Below are positions 21,417-32,519 of a DNA stretch of 64,000 nt, in pieces. The stretch comes from Mantis religiosa (taxonomy: Eukaryota; Arthropoda; Insecta; Mantodea; Mantidae): contig CM060947.1 of the NCBI GenBank assembly GCA_030765055.1, positions 48,974,047 through 49,038,046 of the forward strand. The letters are read 5' to 3'. Position 1 is the first letter of the stretch. Each line of letters begins with the position of its first letter. A program made the position numbers and the translations under genes. The notes under the pieces are model-generated. The model was not told where the DNA came from. It made no database searches and saw only the letters and a program-made list of their open reading frames with translations.

Positions 21417-23178
21417 CCCTCCATTAGGCGTGCACCTCAGTAGAACACCATTGGTCGTGTGGGGCCTGGGAGGCCTGTGCTGTATTTATATGATTATATG
21501 CCTCAATTTCTTTTTTATTTAATTTTTTCCCCTATTTTTGGCTTTATTTAGGATATATGACTTTTATTAGTATAATCATTAGTACATTAGTGCTTCACTG
21601 TCCCTACGCTTCTTTCAAGTTTATACTTTAGTATAATCATACTTAATACATCAGCTAAAATAAAATATGAATAGAGTGTACATTATAATTTATATTACAA
21701 TATACGTAAAGAAAATAGCATATTCATTTAAAATACATCTGGTCATTGGAAATGTTGAGTTGCTCAGAATCATCAACTCATCAGCTATTTCTTCCCCGTT
21801 TTGCCCGACTATGCAGTTATCGCAAATAATTTTGGCATGTATTCTCAAAGAGAGAGAGGAGCAATGCACTTTTCACATGCATATTTAGTTTTGCTGTTCT
21901 TTTAGTCTTTACTGCAGGGTTCACATTGTTCCCTTTTCAATGATTCTGGTGCATTCTGCAACTCATCTGCTGTGGGTTGTTCAGGTTTATATTTCTTTAG
22001 AAGCTGTTTCAAAGAATTGGGTATGATTAATCCTGTTGCTTTTCTTTGTAGTTGCAACAGTAAAACTAAGAACAGCACTTTCAAATATCCCTGTCTTATG
22101 GAATATTTGTTTTGATTTCCAAGAAAGATCTCCCTAGAATTGATAATTTCAATATTCAGCATATGGTAAAAGAATACCATTAGCCACCTTCTTGTTGTTC
22201 TGGCTACATTGCACATAGCACACAATTTATCTACTAGATCAACTCCAAATTTAGTATCGCTGTAATGCATGATTATTTCAGGCTTTTTCTTGGCGCCTTC
22301 TTGGTCCAACGAAACATGTAGACTTGAGATCAAAACTACTGTTTTATCATTTTTTTGGAATATAAAGCATGTGTGTCATTTTTTATAAAGCCAAATGTTC
22401 TTTCACATTGCCTGTGACCTTTTGGAGAAATAAAATTACTGGGTAAATCCTTTTTGTTCTTGCATACTGTATTGAAAGAAAGTCATCTTTTGCCCAGCTC
22501 ATTCACCAGGTATAGACTGATGAACCAATTATCTGCTATAACATTTCTGCCAGTGCCATAGATTAGTTTTCAGCTAGTCTTAGCACTACAGCCTCTATGG
22601 AATTATTTTGAAAATGTGGAGTTTCCAGCAGCTGTCCACAATAAATTTCTGTAAAACATCACTCATACAGAATGTTTTTATGCCATGTTAGTTAGCCTTA
22701 AATGGTATATATTGTCTAAAACCACATTGACCATGAAATACTGTAACTGTTTGTTGAGAGTGATGTTTTGTCCAAAAGCATAATGCTTCTAACAGTTATT
22801 CCCGGACACTATATACATGTCACTTGCAACAGCCAATTCGTCCGACACCAATGAATACTGTTTGGTATTCATGACGAAGTACTAATAGTTCCTTCCACTG
22901 GAAAAGCAATATTTCACAACTGATGAAGAAAAACATGACATTAATATGTAACAAGAGTAAGTGCTAGGGGTCCGATAGACCTGTATGACATCTAACCGCT
23001 GATTCGTCAATTTTACAGCTACAATAATAAACAGATAAAGTTATCGCCACAGCAAACATTCGACTAAGGTGTAATGTTAGATGTCCCAGTCAGGAAATTA
23101 TGTAGGTGCATTTGCTTGTAAACTACAACATGTAAATAAAGCTAGGGGCCTCCCAGGGCTCACGCGACCAATGGAGGC
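21417..23178 (-). mobile_element. piggyBac-type DNA transposon relic
   Basis: TTAA lies at both edges (21413-21416 and 23179-23182). The ends are CCCTCCATT... and its inverse ...AATGGAGGC, followed internally by CCTGGGAGGCC / GGCCTCCCAGG. Its length of 1.76 kb and a broken piggyBac transposase frame on the minus strand support the call. A TTAA target that is restored on excision is characteristic of the family. Confidence 0.85.
21902..22440 (-). pseudogene. piggyBac transposase C-terminal part
   Basis: The frame includes KKPEIIMHYSDTKFGVDLVD and KLCAMCNVARTTRRWLMVFF, the region of the last catalytic aspartate in piggyBac transposases (usually Y...TKGGVD..D). Here TKGGVD is TKFGVD. It continues to HMLNIEIINSREIF and a Lys/Pro-rich tail. 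Upstream, on the minus strand, the equivalent of SNFISPKGHRQCERTFGF and DTHALYIPKK appears in frames broken by stops. The cysteine-rich C-terminal domain is mostly lost. Not functional. Confidence 0.8.
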
Positions 23179-23182
23179 TTAA

Positions 23183-23338
23183 GAAAGAAATAAAGGAAAT
23201 CATATTAAATAGTATAAAGAAAACTACAAACTTCAAAAAATTCACATTCTGCTCATGAGTCTTTCAGAAATATGTTAAAATATTCAAAGAATATGGTACA
23301 AATCTACCCGTTAATAAATATTGTTTAAAACAATATAC
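23183..23338. other. short spacer
   Basis: AT-rich sequence between the piggyBac relic and PLE-B; nothing recognised. Confidence 0.4.
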
Positions 23339-23379
23339 TCTGGTTTAACTGTATTGGAACACCACAGTGAAGCGAATAT

Positions 23380-24582
23380 TTGGCAATCACTGAAATATGT
23401 ATACATCAAAATTATTTTGTTTTCGATGGAAAATATTATAAACAAATTTCAGGACTAGCTATGGGAAGCCCGCTATCACCATTTTTGGCCAATCTATACA
23501 TGAGCTTTTTCGAAACACATATAACTAAAGCCTTCCCTCATATTTTTAAAACATGGTACAGATACGTAGATGACATCTTTGCAATAGTGCCCTACAAACA
23601 AATAGATGATGTTTTGAAACTACTCAACCTGCAAGAACCCAGCATACAATTCACAGTGGAAACTGAAGAGGACTGTACTCTACCTTTTTTGGACCTTAAA
23701 ATCACAAAAAGCAATGAAAAACTAGAATTTGGTATCCATAGAAAAGCAACACACACAGATAATTACATCAAAGCAAATAGTTTCAACCCAATTCCACACA
23801 AACATGCCACCATCAACAGTCTCACACACAGATTAGTAAATCTACCCCTCAACCAACTAGAATATCAAAAAGAATACCATCAAATCTTAAAAACTGCAAT
23901 TAAAAATAGATATGGAAAAAACCTTGTAGATAAAAAACTAAAATCATTCAAACTTCAAAACAGTTTAAAACAGATCACAGCTCTCACACCAATAAAACAA
24001 GAAATTAGATTTGCTAAATTTACTTACCACCCCTGGGCCACAAAAAAATTCCAAAAAATATTCAAGAAATACAATATAACATTGGCACCAAAAAACAATT
24101 ACAACATTAAAAACCTAATTAACAATAATAATATTGATAAGATAAAAACAGAAGAAAAGTCAGGCATTTACAAGATTAAGTGTAAAGACTGTGAAAAAAG
24201 TTACATACAGAGGACAAAAAGAAACATAGACACTAGAAAGAAAGAACACTTCAGGCACTTAAGATACAAAAATATTGATAAGTCCGCAATAGCAGCTCAT
24301 TTCTGGGCTGAAAATCATGAAATTGAAGATAGCACCGGATTACTAAAATAAGTACAAAAATATAGTGAACTCGTCATATGGGAGAGAATATACATAGAAA
24401 AACATAAAAACCAACTAATGAACTTTGAAATCCCATCAGAAGAGAATCCCACATTTAAGTTCATCACTAAATCAACAGATGGCAGCAGCAACTCCAGAAT
24501 TACCCACACCACTGGATCAAGCTTTAGTCACATAAGAGCCGAAGATGCAAACGATGATTTGCGAAACATGTCCTCAAAATAG
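23380..24582 (+). pseudogene. PLE-B reverse transcriptase / GIY-YIG endonuclease
   Basis: An open stretch to 24351 covers the second half of the reverse transcriptase (SGLAMGSPLSPFLANLYMSF; TWYRYVDDIFAIVP as active site; LPFLDLKI), a linker, then the GIY-YIG nuclease: SGIYKIKCKDCEKSYI followed by QRT, then RNIDTRKKEHFRHLRY and KSAIAAHFWAENH. The expected YIGQT reads YIQRT, so the conserved glycine is lost. At 24349 a TAA interrupts LLK before VQKYSELVIWERIYIEKH, which continues the same frame to a natural TAG at about 24580. The N-terminal half is missing. It made cDNA at nicked target DNA when intact. Confidence 0.88.
24539..24572 (+). ncRNA. hammerhead-ribozyme-like motif in PLE-B
   Basis: The order fits a type I hammerhead: CCGAAGA (core CTGANGA with the second base changed), stem II GCAAA/TTTGC with loop CGATGA, core GAAA, a tiny stem III C-AT-G, then TC at the cleavage position. 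The same DNA also encodes the last residues of the PLE frame (EDANDDLRNMSSK). The core U-to-C change probably abolishes activity. Confidence 0.45.
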
Positions 24583-24669
24583 GTACGAAAGTGAAGCAGA
24601 TGTGTAATAAATACGACTCATCTATAAATTAGTAATATACTCAGGATTAACACAAAAGAAAAATTCCAG

Positions 24670-25005
24670 TGGCAAATATGTTTGGTATTTATGAAACTGC
24701 ATATAAAGATTGCAAAAACATATACAAAGGAGAGATAAAAAGGAACAATGATACAAGATTTAAAGAACACAGTATAAACAAATGGAAAAATCAGCAGCTG
24801 CTAAGCATTTTTCGTCAATAGATCATCACCTGAATGAAACATCTGAGTTTTTAAAGGACCTTAAAAAAACCTACAAGTTTCCATTCGAGAAAAATTATTC
24901 ATACACAAAATAAATACAAAATTAAATACCATCTGTAAGTCACAGGAGGAAGCACAGAAATAAATTGACGCTGATAGCGACATTTGTCTCTGAAACATGT
25001 CCCAG
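24670..25005 (+). pseudogene. second PLE relic (GIY-YIG part)
   Basis: Broken frames read FGIYETAYKDCKNIYKGEIK followed by RNNDTRFKEHSINKWKNQQL, a worn GIY-YIG nuclease (YIG has become YKG). Further on come LNETSEFLKDLKKTYKFPFE and a closing segment TLIATFVSETCPSK. It follows PLE-B directly but is too diverged to be the same copy. A CTGATAG...TGAAACATGTC segment at 24971-25001 looks like the same hammerhead position. Confidence 0.6.
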
Positions 25006-25161
25006 TAAGTTATGCTATAAAAAATGAAGTTAAAAGTAATCAATTTCCAATTTTTTGGATGTAAAAGGGTTTAAACCATTTGTATACACTTGCTTTCTTA
25101 TAGAAGTTATATGGATGTGCGTACTGCACTTTGTCAAAGTCCTCAATTTGAGTGCATAAAA

Positions 25162-25269
<108 letters not shown>

Positions 25270-25299
25270 CCACACACATATATGAAGAATAAAACATTT

Positions 25300-26250
25300 T
25301 AATATATTTTATGCTTGATTATTCTAAAATGTGGTAGTTACACATCCGGTAGCTACATTTTAATAGATCTTATTGAAATGCACCTCTTCATTAAAGTCCA
25401 GGTTTCCACCAATCAGAATCTGTGTATCAATCAATACTTTTGCATCTACAGTCAATGCACTTACCGACTCAGGTAAGCACAGAATATTAAAAATAATGTA
25501 TAAATATTTCAAACATGGTCAAGCATAAATAGGCCTATGAAACTTCACTATAGTGGCAATTAAGATGCTCGTATGAAAATTATGAAACTCGCTCCACTCA
25601 TTTCGTAAATATACTCATCTTAAATACTACCTTTATAGTCTCGTGGCATACACCATAGCCTTTATTATGGTTGTTAAGTGCTATTATACATAACACCTGT
25701 CTATATTTTTTGCATTCTGTATTATTTATTTCCAATCTTATTTAACACTCAGTGATTGGCCATTTATGAGAGCACTTTTGTGACTATTCACACGTGGGAA
25801 ATCATCAAATATACATCAATCATGTGTAAGAATGTGTTAGATACCAACCTCATAGACATCAATTACTGAAAAATGATTACTATTTAATAATTACTTTGGA
25901 GGAAGTAATAATTCTTTTGAGCTCAATCTAACTAAGAATCCCTTTTCAACTCTTAATTGATCGTTACATCTGGTTATGGCAAATTTACATACAGCTCTGG
26001 CAGAACTTTGTTTTATCTTTACAGTTTTGGCTTCTCTTATATTTGAGTTCAGATACACTCATTTCCTTCCATTTGCATTATATCTTTGCTAGATTACAGT
26101 TTTTTTTTAAGCAATAGAATTTTTAATTATACAACTGCTATTTAAAATTCATTACTGTTTTTTTGAAGAATTATTCATGGGCCTTCAATTTTGAACTTCC
26201 CGGGATAAATTCTACTTATGTTATTAATTTATCAGTAACTTTAAAATACT
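25300..26250. other. intronic sequence, no gene recognised
   Basis: AT-rich intron sequence between the microsatellite and the PHRF1 exon at 26264. No mobile-element match was recognised. Confidence 0.5.
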
Positions 26251-26263
26251 CATATGTACATAC

Positions 26264-26392
26264 CTTGGGTACAGAGCGGCGTAATATTTCCTTGTACTCT
26301 TCTTTAGTGATGTGCTTTTTAGTATAGTGTGGCTTCAGAGAAAGCTTAACCTCTTCTACAACTCGTTCTTGACGGTTCAGCTTCTTAAGGAA
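26264..26392 (-). CDS. PHRF1: PHRF1 exon encoding the core of the C-terminal domain
   Basis: A 129-base exon, 43 codons, phase 0 at both ends, with an ATGTTTAG acceptor and a GTATGT donor. The product runs FLKKLNRQERVVEEVKLSLK, then PHYTKKHITKEEYKEILRRS and VPK. This closely resembles the helix-rich C-terminal region of PHRF1 and SCAF1 (QER.VEEVKLA.KPFY....TK.EYK.ILRK). It joins directly to ICHNKSGEINP in the next exon. It is only 43 residues and would be missed by an ORF length filter. It stands alone between transposon-rich introns of 22.3 and 16.9 kb. Confidence 0.92.
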
Positions 26393-26999
26393 CTAAACAT
26401 AAAACACAGTCCTATGACTTTAGTTAAATATTAATGCTTATCAGGAAATAATTTTCTAAATATGCATAGAAAAAACTTAACTATAAGCCTTCTGAAGAAA
26501 GTGTGACTAAATAGGCTTGGTAATTTGTTCAGCTAGAGTTGAATCAAAAGTGATGAATGGGGTAAAGAGGTGATGGATAGCCATATCAGATTTACACAAA
26601 ATTTTAATAGGTATTGAATTATTTTATGAATGAGGAAAAAAATCAACATATTTTCATAAATACTAGTTTTATCAACCAATGCTAAATTTTAACAAATGTT
26701 AATTCATTTTCAACCATAAAATTCACATGTTGTGGGATACTTACTTACATAAAGAAAATTACAACGTATGTATACCAACACTCCCTATATGGCAATTACG
26801 GCCTTTGTGGTAACCTAGCTCCACATGATGATCAGACCCATTTCTCAGGTGGAGGCACCCAGAGGGCAGTACCTATTACCTCCAATGATAGGGTGATAGC
26901 AAAGATGGTGAGGCGAGAGAAAATTACAATAAAACGTTACATTAATAATTCTAGAAGAATCTTTTGGGCTGATTTACTTTGGTCTGCTGGAGTAAGTAA

Positions 27000-27784
27000 G
27001 TCCAGATATTTAGTCCACAACTGCAGTGGACATCATCAGTTGTGCATTCAAAGTGAAGTGAAGGTTCAGTTGCATTTGAGGTATTAACTGTCTAAGATGC
27101 AATATTTATGCATAAGATCTTCTTACAGGCCAGCTAAGACAGTATGGCTGGTTGGAGAAACATACCTGCCTCTTGGTTGCTACTAGTTTTTGATTGGTTC
27201 ACACTGTTTTGCTGTATGAGTTGTCATTTAATGTCACTGATAATGGGATACCAAGTTCTGTTAGCTTAAGAGCTTCCTCCTTCCTCATTTAGTTGTCGGG
27301 GTGCTTATTATTTTCAATAGCTTCACACTGTAGTTAAACATGGTAATTTGAGATGGCTGACGGAATTCTGATGTCTAGGAACTAGATGTGTTTACCCTTC
27401 ACTTATATGGTATGTTCGGCTGACTTCCCAAATTGCCCTAGACGGTAGTATCTCTTATGTTTGTTCCGCTTGGTCTTGATGCTACGCTATTTATGCCAAT
27501 ATACACTGCACCACACGAACAGGAAATTTGGTATATGCCCACTGAGGAGCAAATCTGTCGGATTCTTTCTTAGCTGAGCATAGTAAGCCGCTGAGCTGTC
27601 TAATAGGTTTGAAAACAATCTTGACAGTATGGCTTAGTAGTAAGCATTCAATCCTGTTGTTGACATTAACATAAGGAAGGAATACCATGTCTTTTATCTT
27701 AGGTGGAGTCAGTTTGGTAGTGGTAAGCTGACATATGGGTGGTTGGAAGGCTCTCTTCATGGGAAGAGCAAGTGGCTGTCCCAA
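27000..27784 (-). pseudogene. PLE relic of a third family (PLE-D), GIY-YIG end
   Basis: The frame 27491-27784 reads KIKDMVFLPYVNVNNRIECL, then HTVKIVFKPIRQLSGLLCSA and KKESDRFAPQWAYTKFPV, typical of the stretch just before the GIY-YIG domain in PLEs (LPYV...VFKP...L.SAK). Downstream, broken frames include YIGINSVASRPSGTNIR (YIG retained). The element ends near 27000 after a CTGATGA-containing hairpin. The spacing and LPYV motif distinguish it from PLE-A, B and C. Highly degraded. Confidence 0.7.
27002..27039 (-). ncRNA. hammerhead-ribozyme-like motif in PLE-D
   Basis: On the minus strand: intact CTGATGA (27033-27039), stem II GTCCAC/GTGGAC with loop TGCAGTT, then TAAAT where GAAAC is expected. 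The strong stem and intact first core strand support ancestry; the second strand is mutated. Confidence 0.45.
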
Positions 27785-27799
27785 ACCAAGCTTTTAGAT

Positions 27800-29400
27800 T
27801 TAGAGTTGCTATATTTGTATATTTTTTATGCCATTACAACTGAAGACCTGTGCATCATAATGAATTTTAAAAGTGGCAAAAGAAGAAATTTTAAAAATAT
27901 TACATACTGTCCAAATCAGTCAGGAAAAAAGTTATAGAGGAAATGCAAGAGGTGGAATATTATTAACAGAAACTTGTACTCCTCAAATATTCTGAGATTT
28001 AATGCTTATGCTTTTCCTTTAATGGTAGGAGATATTATTAGTATTTTCAAAGCTAATTTCCAGATTACACATTTGTAGGTTTACCTGGAAGGTTTCTCAA
28101 GCAACTGCTTTAAGAAGCAGACTGTTTTTCTTGGGCTTTGCACTCTTTTGTCCACTTGAGTTTTGATGTAGCATCCATTACCAGTTTTAAGTAGTTCTAA
28201 ACACTTTTTGCACCTACTGTTTTGAAAAATGCATGCACTGCAATAAATTTCCGTACTGATTTTATTCCAGGCTACATCACTCTCTTTAATTTATGTCTGT
28301 TGTCTATTTTTGCAGTTGATAACTCCTCAATAATTAGTAACCAATTTGATCCACAGTTCTAAAATTAATGCTTTTTGAATGGTGAACCATTAGCTTCTCT
28401 GCATCTTAATATTTCAGTTGACATCACAATTCTTAGCTTAAAACAGTCAGGAAAATCACATGCCTATGAACAAAACTGGTTCTCTGCTGCTACGCAATAC
28501 ATGTGCAACAGAGCACATTCAGAAGCAATGTAGTTCACTGAAACTACAATGTTGTTCACTTCTTGAAAGCTGCTGTTTAAATTGTCTTGATATTAACATG
28601 ATAGCTAACACACTGCAGAGCTTGAAATGCAAGAGTTTTAACAAATTGTTAAATGTTTAACAAAATGTTAGCAAGTAATTTTTAACATTGGTTGATGAAA
28701 CTAGTCACAAGTTATTTAACTTAAAATTGTCAGAATAAACTTAGGCAGTCTTTTCTAACAATATTTCTAACTTGAAAATTTTTCTTGTGCTTATCTGAAG
28801 TCCTACAAACTAAGAATGAGGAATACTCTTGTTAACTACTAATTGCTCTAATTATAAAAGTGTATGAACTGTCCTAAGAATTCTTCATTTTTAAATACAG
28901 TCAATTTTTAAACATATGATAAATTACAGACTGCTAAGAAAGAAAAACTCAAGTCAATAATGGAAACAAACATCTATGAAACATTGTTCTTTCTGTTGGT
29001 TATCTGAAGTTCTGTTTTGTATGTGGATATTCAACTACATACATACAAAGGTTCTTTCCAATTTATTCATGGCCAATACTAAATTTATATCAATTAAGCA
29101 AAAAAACTATTTCAAATAAAGCATTAGTCATGAATATGGATTATTGTGTTCAATGATTCTTCAGTGAGTAGCAGAAAGATTACCAGCTCTTTAAGCTCTT
29201 GAACAAGAAGTAAAAGAAAGTCAATCATACAGGGTCATATTCATCAACATTCTCAAAGCTTGTACAGCTGAAGAAAAGATGCTGTACAAACAAATGCAAC
29301 TGCATTCATATAGAACCCCTTACAAGTGAATGAAAACACTTTATTACTGTATTGTTTATACTATGAATCTCTTCATATTTTAATTACTGTTTAATTTAAA
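27800..29400. other. intronic sequence, no gene recognised
   Basis: AT-rich intron between the PLE-D relic and a SINE-like unit. Several short frames exist without recognisable motifs. Confidence 0.45.
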
Positions 29401-29419
29401 CATGAAAGATGGCTTTCTT

Positions 29420-29760
29420 TACAACACTGGGTGGTGAAGAGAAGTAGAGCCTGCGGTGTGATCAAATAGCTTGGGTTCAACCCTAGGCAAACACATGTGA
29501 GATTTGTGGACAACACGGCACAGGGGCAGGTTTTCTCCAGGATCTCCAATTTCAGCTGCCATCATTCCACCAATTGTTCCATTATCATCTTTCCTTTCAT
29601 ACGTTTCGCCCTCACTGTATCATCTGCTTCTCTTATTCTCATACCAGGCATGGGGCTGATCACCCATCCTGGGTTCTGTAACTGATCCAGAGTTTCTATT
29701 CCTCAACCCAACAGCTCGAGGCATAAGGACTAGAGGAGGAAGAAGAATCTGCTAACACCA
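29420..29760 (+). repeat. possible SINE or other short repeat
   Basis: It contains a B-box-like GGGTTCAACCC at about 29472 following a weak A-box-like stretch, and a more GC-rich body than its surroundings. No second copy is present in the window, so the call is tentative. Confidence 0.3.
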
Positions 29761-30609
29761 TGATAGTGGTAAAATTAGGGAAGTTGAAGAAGAGGGTGAA
29801 GAGAGGTAAAGGGAATAAACACTTTAAGAGGGTTACAGAAGTCCTGTCTTGACATGTTCCTTATAGTGGTAGTTTTTTAAGCTCCCAAAAGCAAACAACT
29901 GGTTAGCTAGAGTGAGGAAAGAAGAGAGGAAGCTCTGCCGTGATTTCACAAAATGTAAAGCACACAATGTCAAAAGGGCCATTTCAAAAGTTCTCATTAT
30001 CACCTACAGATTATGGCATTTCCAAAGCAACTTTGTTTTCAAAATCAATCTCCTTTCATGGAAACATTTGTGGTGATCCAGAATTAGAGAAGTCATAACG
30101 TTTTGTTAAGTGCAGACAGGAGTATAAAGAAACATAGCAAATATCAAACATTATGCAGTTCATCACTTCATAAGGAAGCTTAAAAATGAAACAGAAATTC
30201 ACATTATTGTGATAAACATTCACCATTTTAACCATTTTCAGGCATGCCAACTAATTTAAATGACGCTATAAAAACTTGGCAGATGATGCAAGCAATAGAA
30301 GTCATGTCATAAATCATCAATAAAGTACATGTCAAAATTATGCAGGATCACTGAATGAAAGTAACAAACTGCAGCCTGTAAACATTTCAGTGAATTATGA
30401 GATTCACATTTTGAGAGAGGAGATGAAACTGCAAGATGGGTGATGCAACTGCTGACTTCAGTTAAAAAAACTAATCAGAGTGCAAACATATGAACAAAGT
30501 TTGGCTTGTTTTAAAAGGAATACCCCAACTTTATGCATTGGTTTGTAACAAATAATAAAACATAGGTGCATTACTACATATCTGAAACAAGCAAGGAAGC
30601 ACCAAGATA

Positions 30610-31060
30610 CTCTGCCACTGCAGAAGACAAAGTCTATGAAATTAGCTGGGAAGACTAACACAGTTTTCTGGAATGTCAAGAATATGCTACTAAGTTTATC
30701 TTCCTTCTGGAAAATCGATCGCTGGTGTGTATTAATATTCTGGACCAACAAACGACCAAAATAAGTGAGAAAAAACAAGGTTTGGCAAAGAAGTCAACTT
30801 CTACTAAAACAATATTTGTCCTCACAATGGTGAAAAATCAACAAAGTGGCGTATGATATGCTTTCACATCCACCTTATGCCACTGACTTAGCTCCATCTG
30901 TTACTGAGAAAGTCTTTTGGTGGGAAAAAAAGTTTCCCTAATGAACTCTCAACGGTTAAGATCTATTTTGTAGGTCTGACAGAATCTAACTTACATGAAA
31001 GCCAAGATCCCTTGCTGGGCCAATTCCACTGATGTAAAGGTAGACTATGTTGCAAAATAA
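30610..31060 (+). pseudogene. mariner transposase relic
   Basis: Worn pieces in shifting frames follow mariner order: SMKLAGKTNTVFWNVK (like the segment before the second catalytic Asp), INILDQQTTKISEKKQGLAK, then a damaged HQDNAPCH region, HPPYATDLAPSVTEKVF in place of HPPYSPDLAPSD, and a C-terminal YMKAKIPCW...VDYV. The N-terminal DNA-binding part and the inverted repeats were not found. It is a different, older mariner lineage from the copy at 52.8 kb. Non-functional. Confidence 0.65.
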
Positions 31061-31295
31061 TAACTATTTCAAAATTCTGTGTCACCAGTGACACAAATAC
31101 GTGCGATAAAATTGTCATCAATACCTCCATTTTAAGTTTCTCTGCTGAAGGAATATATGGCAAAGTAAATCAATTTATGCACATTTCAGGAATAAATAAA
31201 TGCAATTTGGACAATAGCACAAGTTACATTATTACAGCTTTCCATTCTAACCTTCAAATTTACATTATGTTCACCATGATGTAAAGAGAGAGAGC

Positions 31296-32098
31296 CTGCC
31301 TCGGTAGCGTAGATGGTAGCGTGTCTGCCTCACGTTCAAGAGGTCCCGAGTTCGAATCTCGGTCAGGGTGAGTTACCTGGCTGAGGGTGTTTCTGGGGTT
31401 TTCCCTTATCCTTAAAATTTTATCCTTATAAAATGAGTCAATCCAAATTAAAGAATGTCACAAAATGATCCAACAACTTTGAAAACTACAGAAAAGAATT
31501 ATGTTACAGTGGATATCTGCACATTGTGGAATTGCTGGAAAGGAATCAGCTGATTTTCTTGCCAAAAAAGGTGCAAATTTAATTCAGAACAAAAGTAACA
31601 ACTTGCCCTTTGCACCCATAAAAAGATTAATCAAAAGCAAATATAAAAACAAACAAAACCAATCAATATCTAACAAAGCCAAAGATAAAAAATGGAACAT
31701 TATAATTAAAAATCCAGAAATTATTCCAGAAATCCCACATAAAGCGGAAGTAGCAAATTTTAGATTACTTATGGAACATGTTTATTTGGCCAAACACTTA
31801 CACAGAATAGGAATTTATACAAATCCAAATTGTCCCTGTGCAACAAAGAAGAGGAAATGACTGAAGAACATCTAACCTGTGAAGCCCTACCTGCCGGACC
31901 CACTACACAGAAATATTGGAGAGCAACAAAGCTAATGGATTCATTGCCAAAGCCTGGCATTTCAAAACAACAACCTTATCTTTAAAGACAAATGTTGGGT
32001 AGCTCTAAGCTCCATGGATCCCGGACACATTTGAGCATCATTTCGCCCATTTCATTCACCGTCCAATGACTTAACGTTGAAGGACGTAAAATTTAAAA
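31296..32098 (+). repeat. SINE family S1 copy, interrupted by a LINE fragment
   Basis: The head is clear: GCCTCGGTAGCGTAGATGGT, anticodon-like CAC and B box GAGTTCGAATCTC, then GGGTGAGTTACCTGGC. The body resumes at about 31987 with GTTGGGTAGCTCTAAGCTCC and ends in TTAACGTTGAAGGACGTAAA. Between the halves is a 557-base LINE fragment with a 13-bp target duplication (31404-31416 and 31974-31986, one mismatch). Polymerase III would have transcribed the ancestral SINE. Confidence 0.88.
31417..31973 (+). pseudogene. LINE fragment with RNase H tail
   Basis: The frame 31501-31860 begins MLQWISAHCGIAGKESADFL then AKKGANLIQ, the C-terminal RNase H motif with its last aspartate (compare LQWIPAHVGLLGNEHADQLA at 42.5 kb). 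It then runs through FRLLMEHVYLAKHLHRIGIY and NPNCPC to a frame-shifted zinc-knuckle end (EEHLTCEALP). Strongly 5'-truncated, it inserted into a SINE, leaving 13-bp duplications. Same LINE family as 42112-42960 or a close relative. Confidence 0.8.
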
Positions 32099-32099
32099 T

Positions 32100-32107
<8 letters not shown>

Positions 32108-32188
<81 letters not shown>
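32108..32188. repeat. (AG)n microsatellite at SINE tail
   Basis: About 40 GA dinucleotides directly after the A-rich end of the SINE. Confidence 0.97.
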
Positions 32189-32195
<7 letters not shown>

Positions 32196-32519
32196 AATAC
32201 TAAGGAAGGTTATGTTGTCTCATATTGTAAAATATTTCAAGAAAGCAAAAGCACATGAAATAATCTATATGCATTTATTTACCATTTACCGTTTTTGTGT
32301 GCTTGCATTTCTATACATGCTTTGATGATGTTACTACAGCAGTTTTTTTAAATAAAGAGAGGAATCTGTATTTTCTTCCTCCAACCAATTATGGATCACT
32401 TAAATGACCATGTTATCTTAAAGTGCTTGGAGTAAACAGCTCTGCTTCAGCAGATTATATTTTTTTGCAGCATCACATAAAGACATAGCTTGTTTGCTAG
32501 AAAATCAAGATATAGTAGC

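Larger units (their letters stand above)
23339..24640 (+). mobile_element. Penelope-like element PLE-B, 5'-truncated
   Basis: It begins with the family end module (ACTGTATTGGAACACCACAG then TGAAGCGAA, about 23349-23378), shared with 35.75 and 51.1 kb. It then enters the reverse transcriptase gene in mid-domain. It ends with GTGTAATAAATACGACTCATCT (about 24603-24624), also shared with 35.8 and 51.05 kb. The motif TGCAAACGATGATTTGCGAAAC near the 3' end is hammerhead-like. Its abrupt start in reverse transcriptase shows a 5' deletion. Confidence 0.85.

Noticed and set aside
31296..31370. Functional tRNA-Val gene
   Set aside because: The tRNA-like head is followed by the SINE body, and the same body follows the other tRNA-like heads; acceptor pairing is poor.
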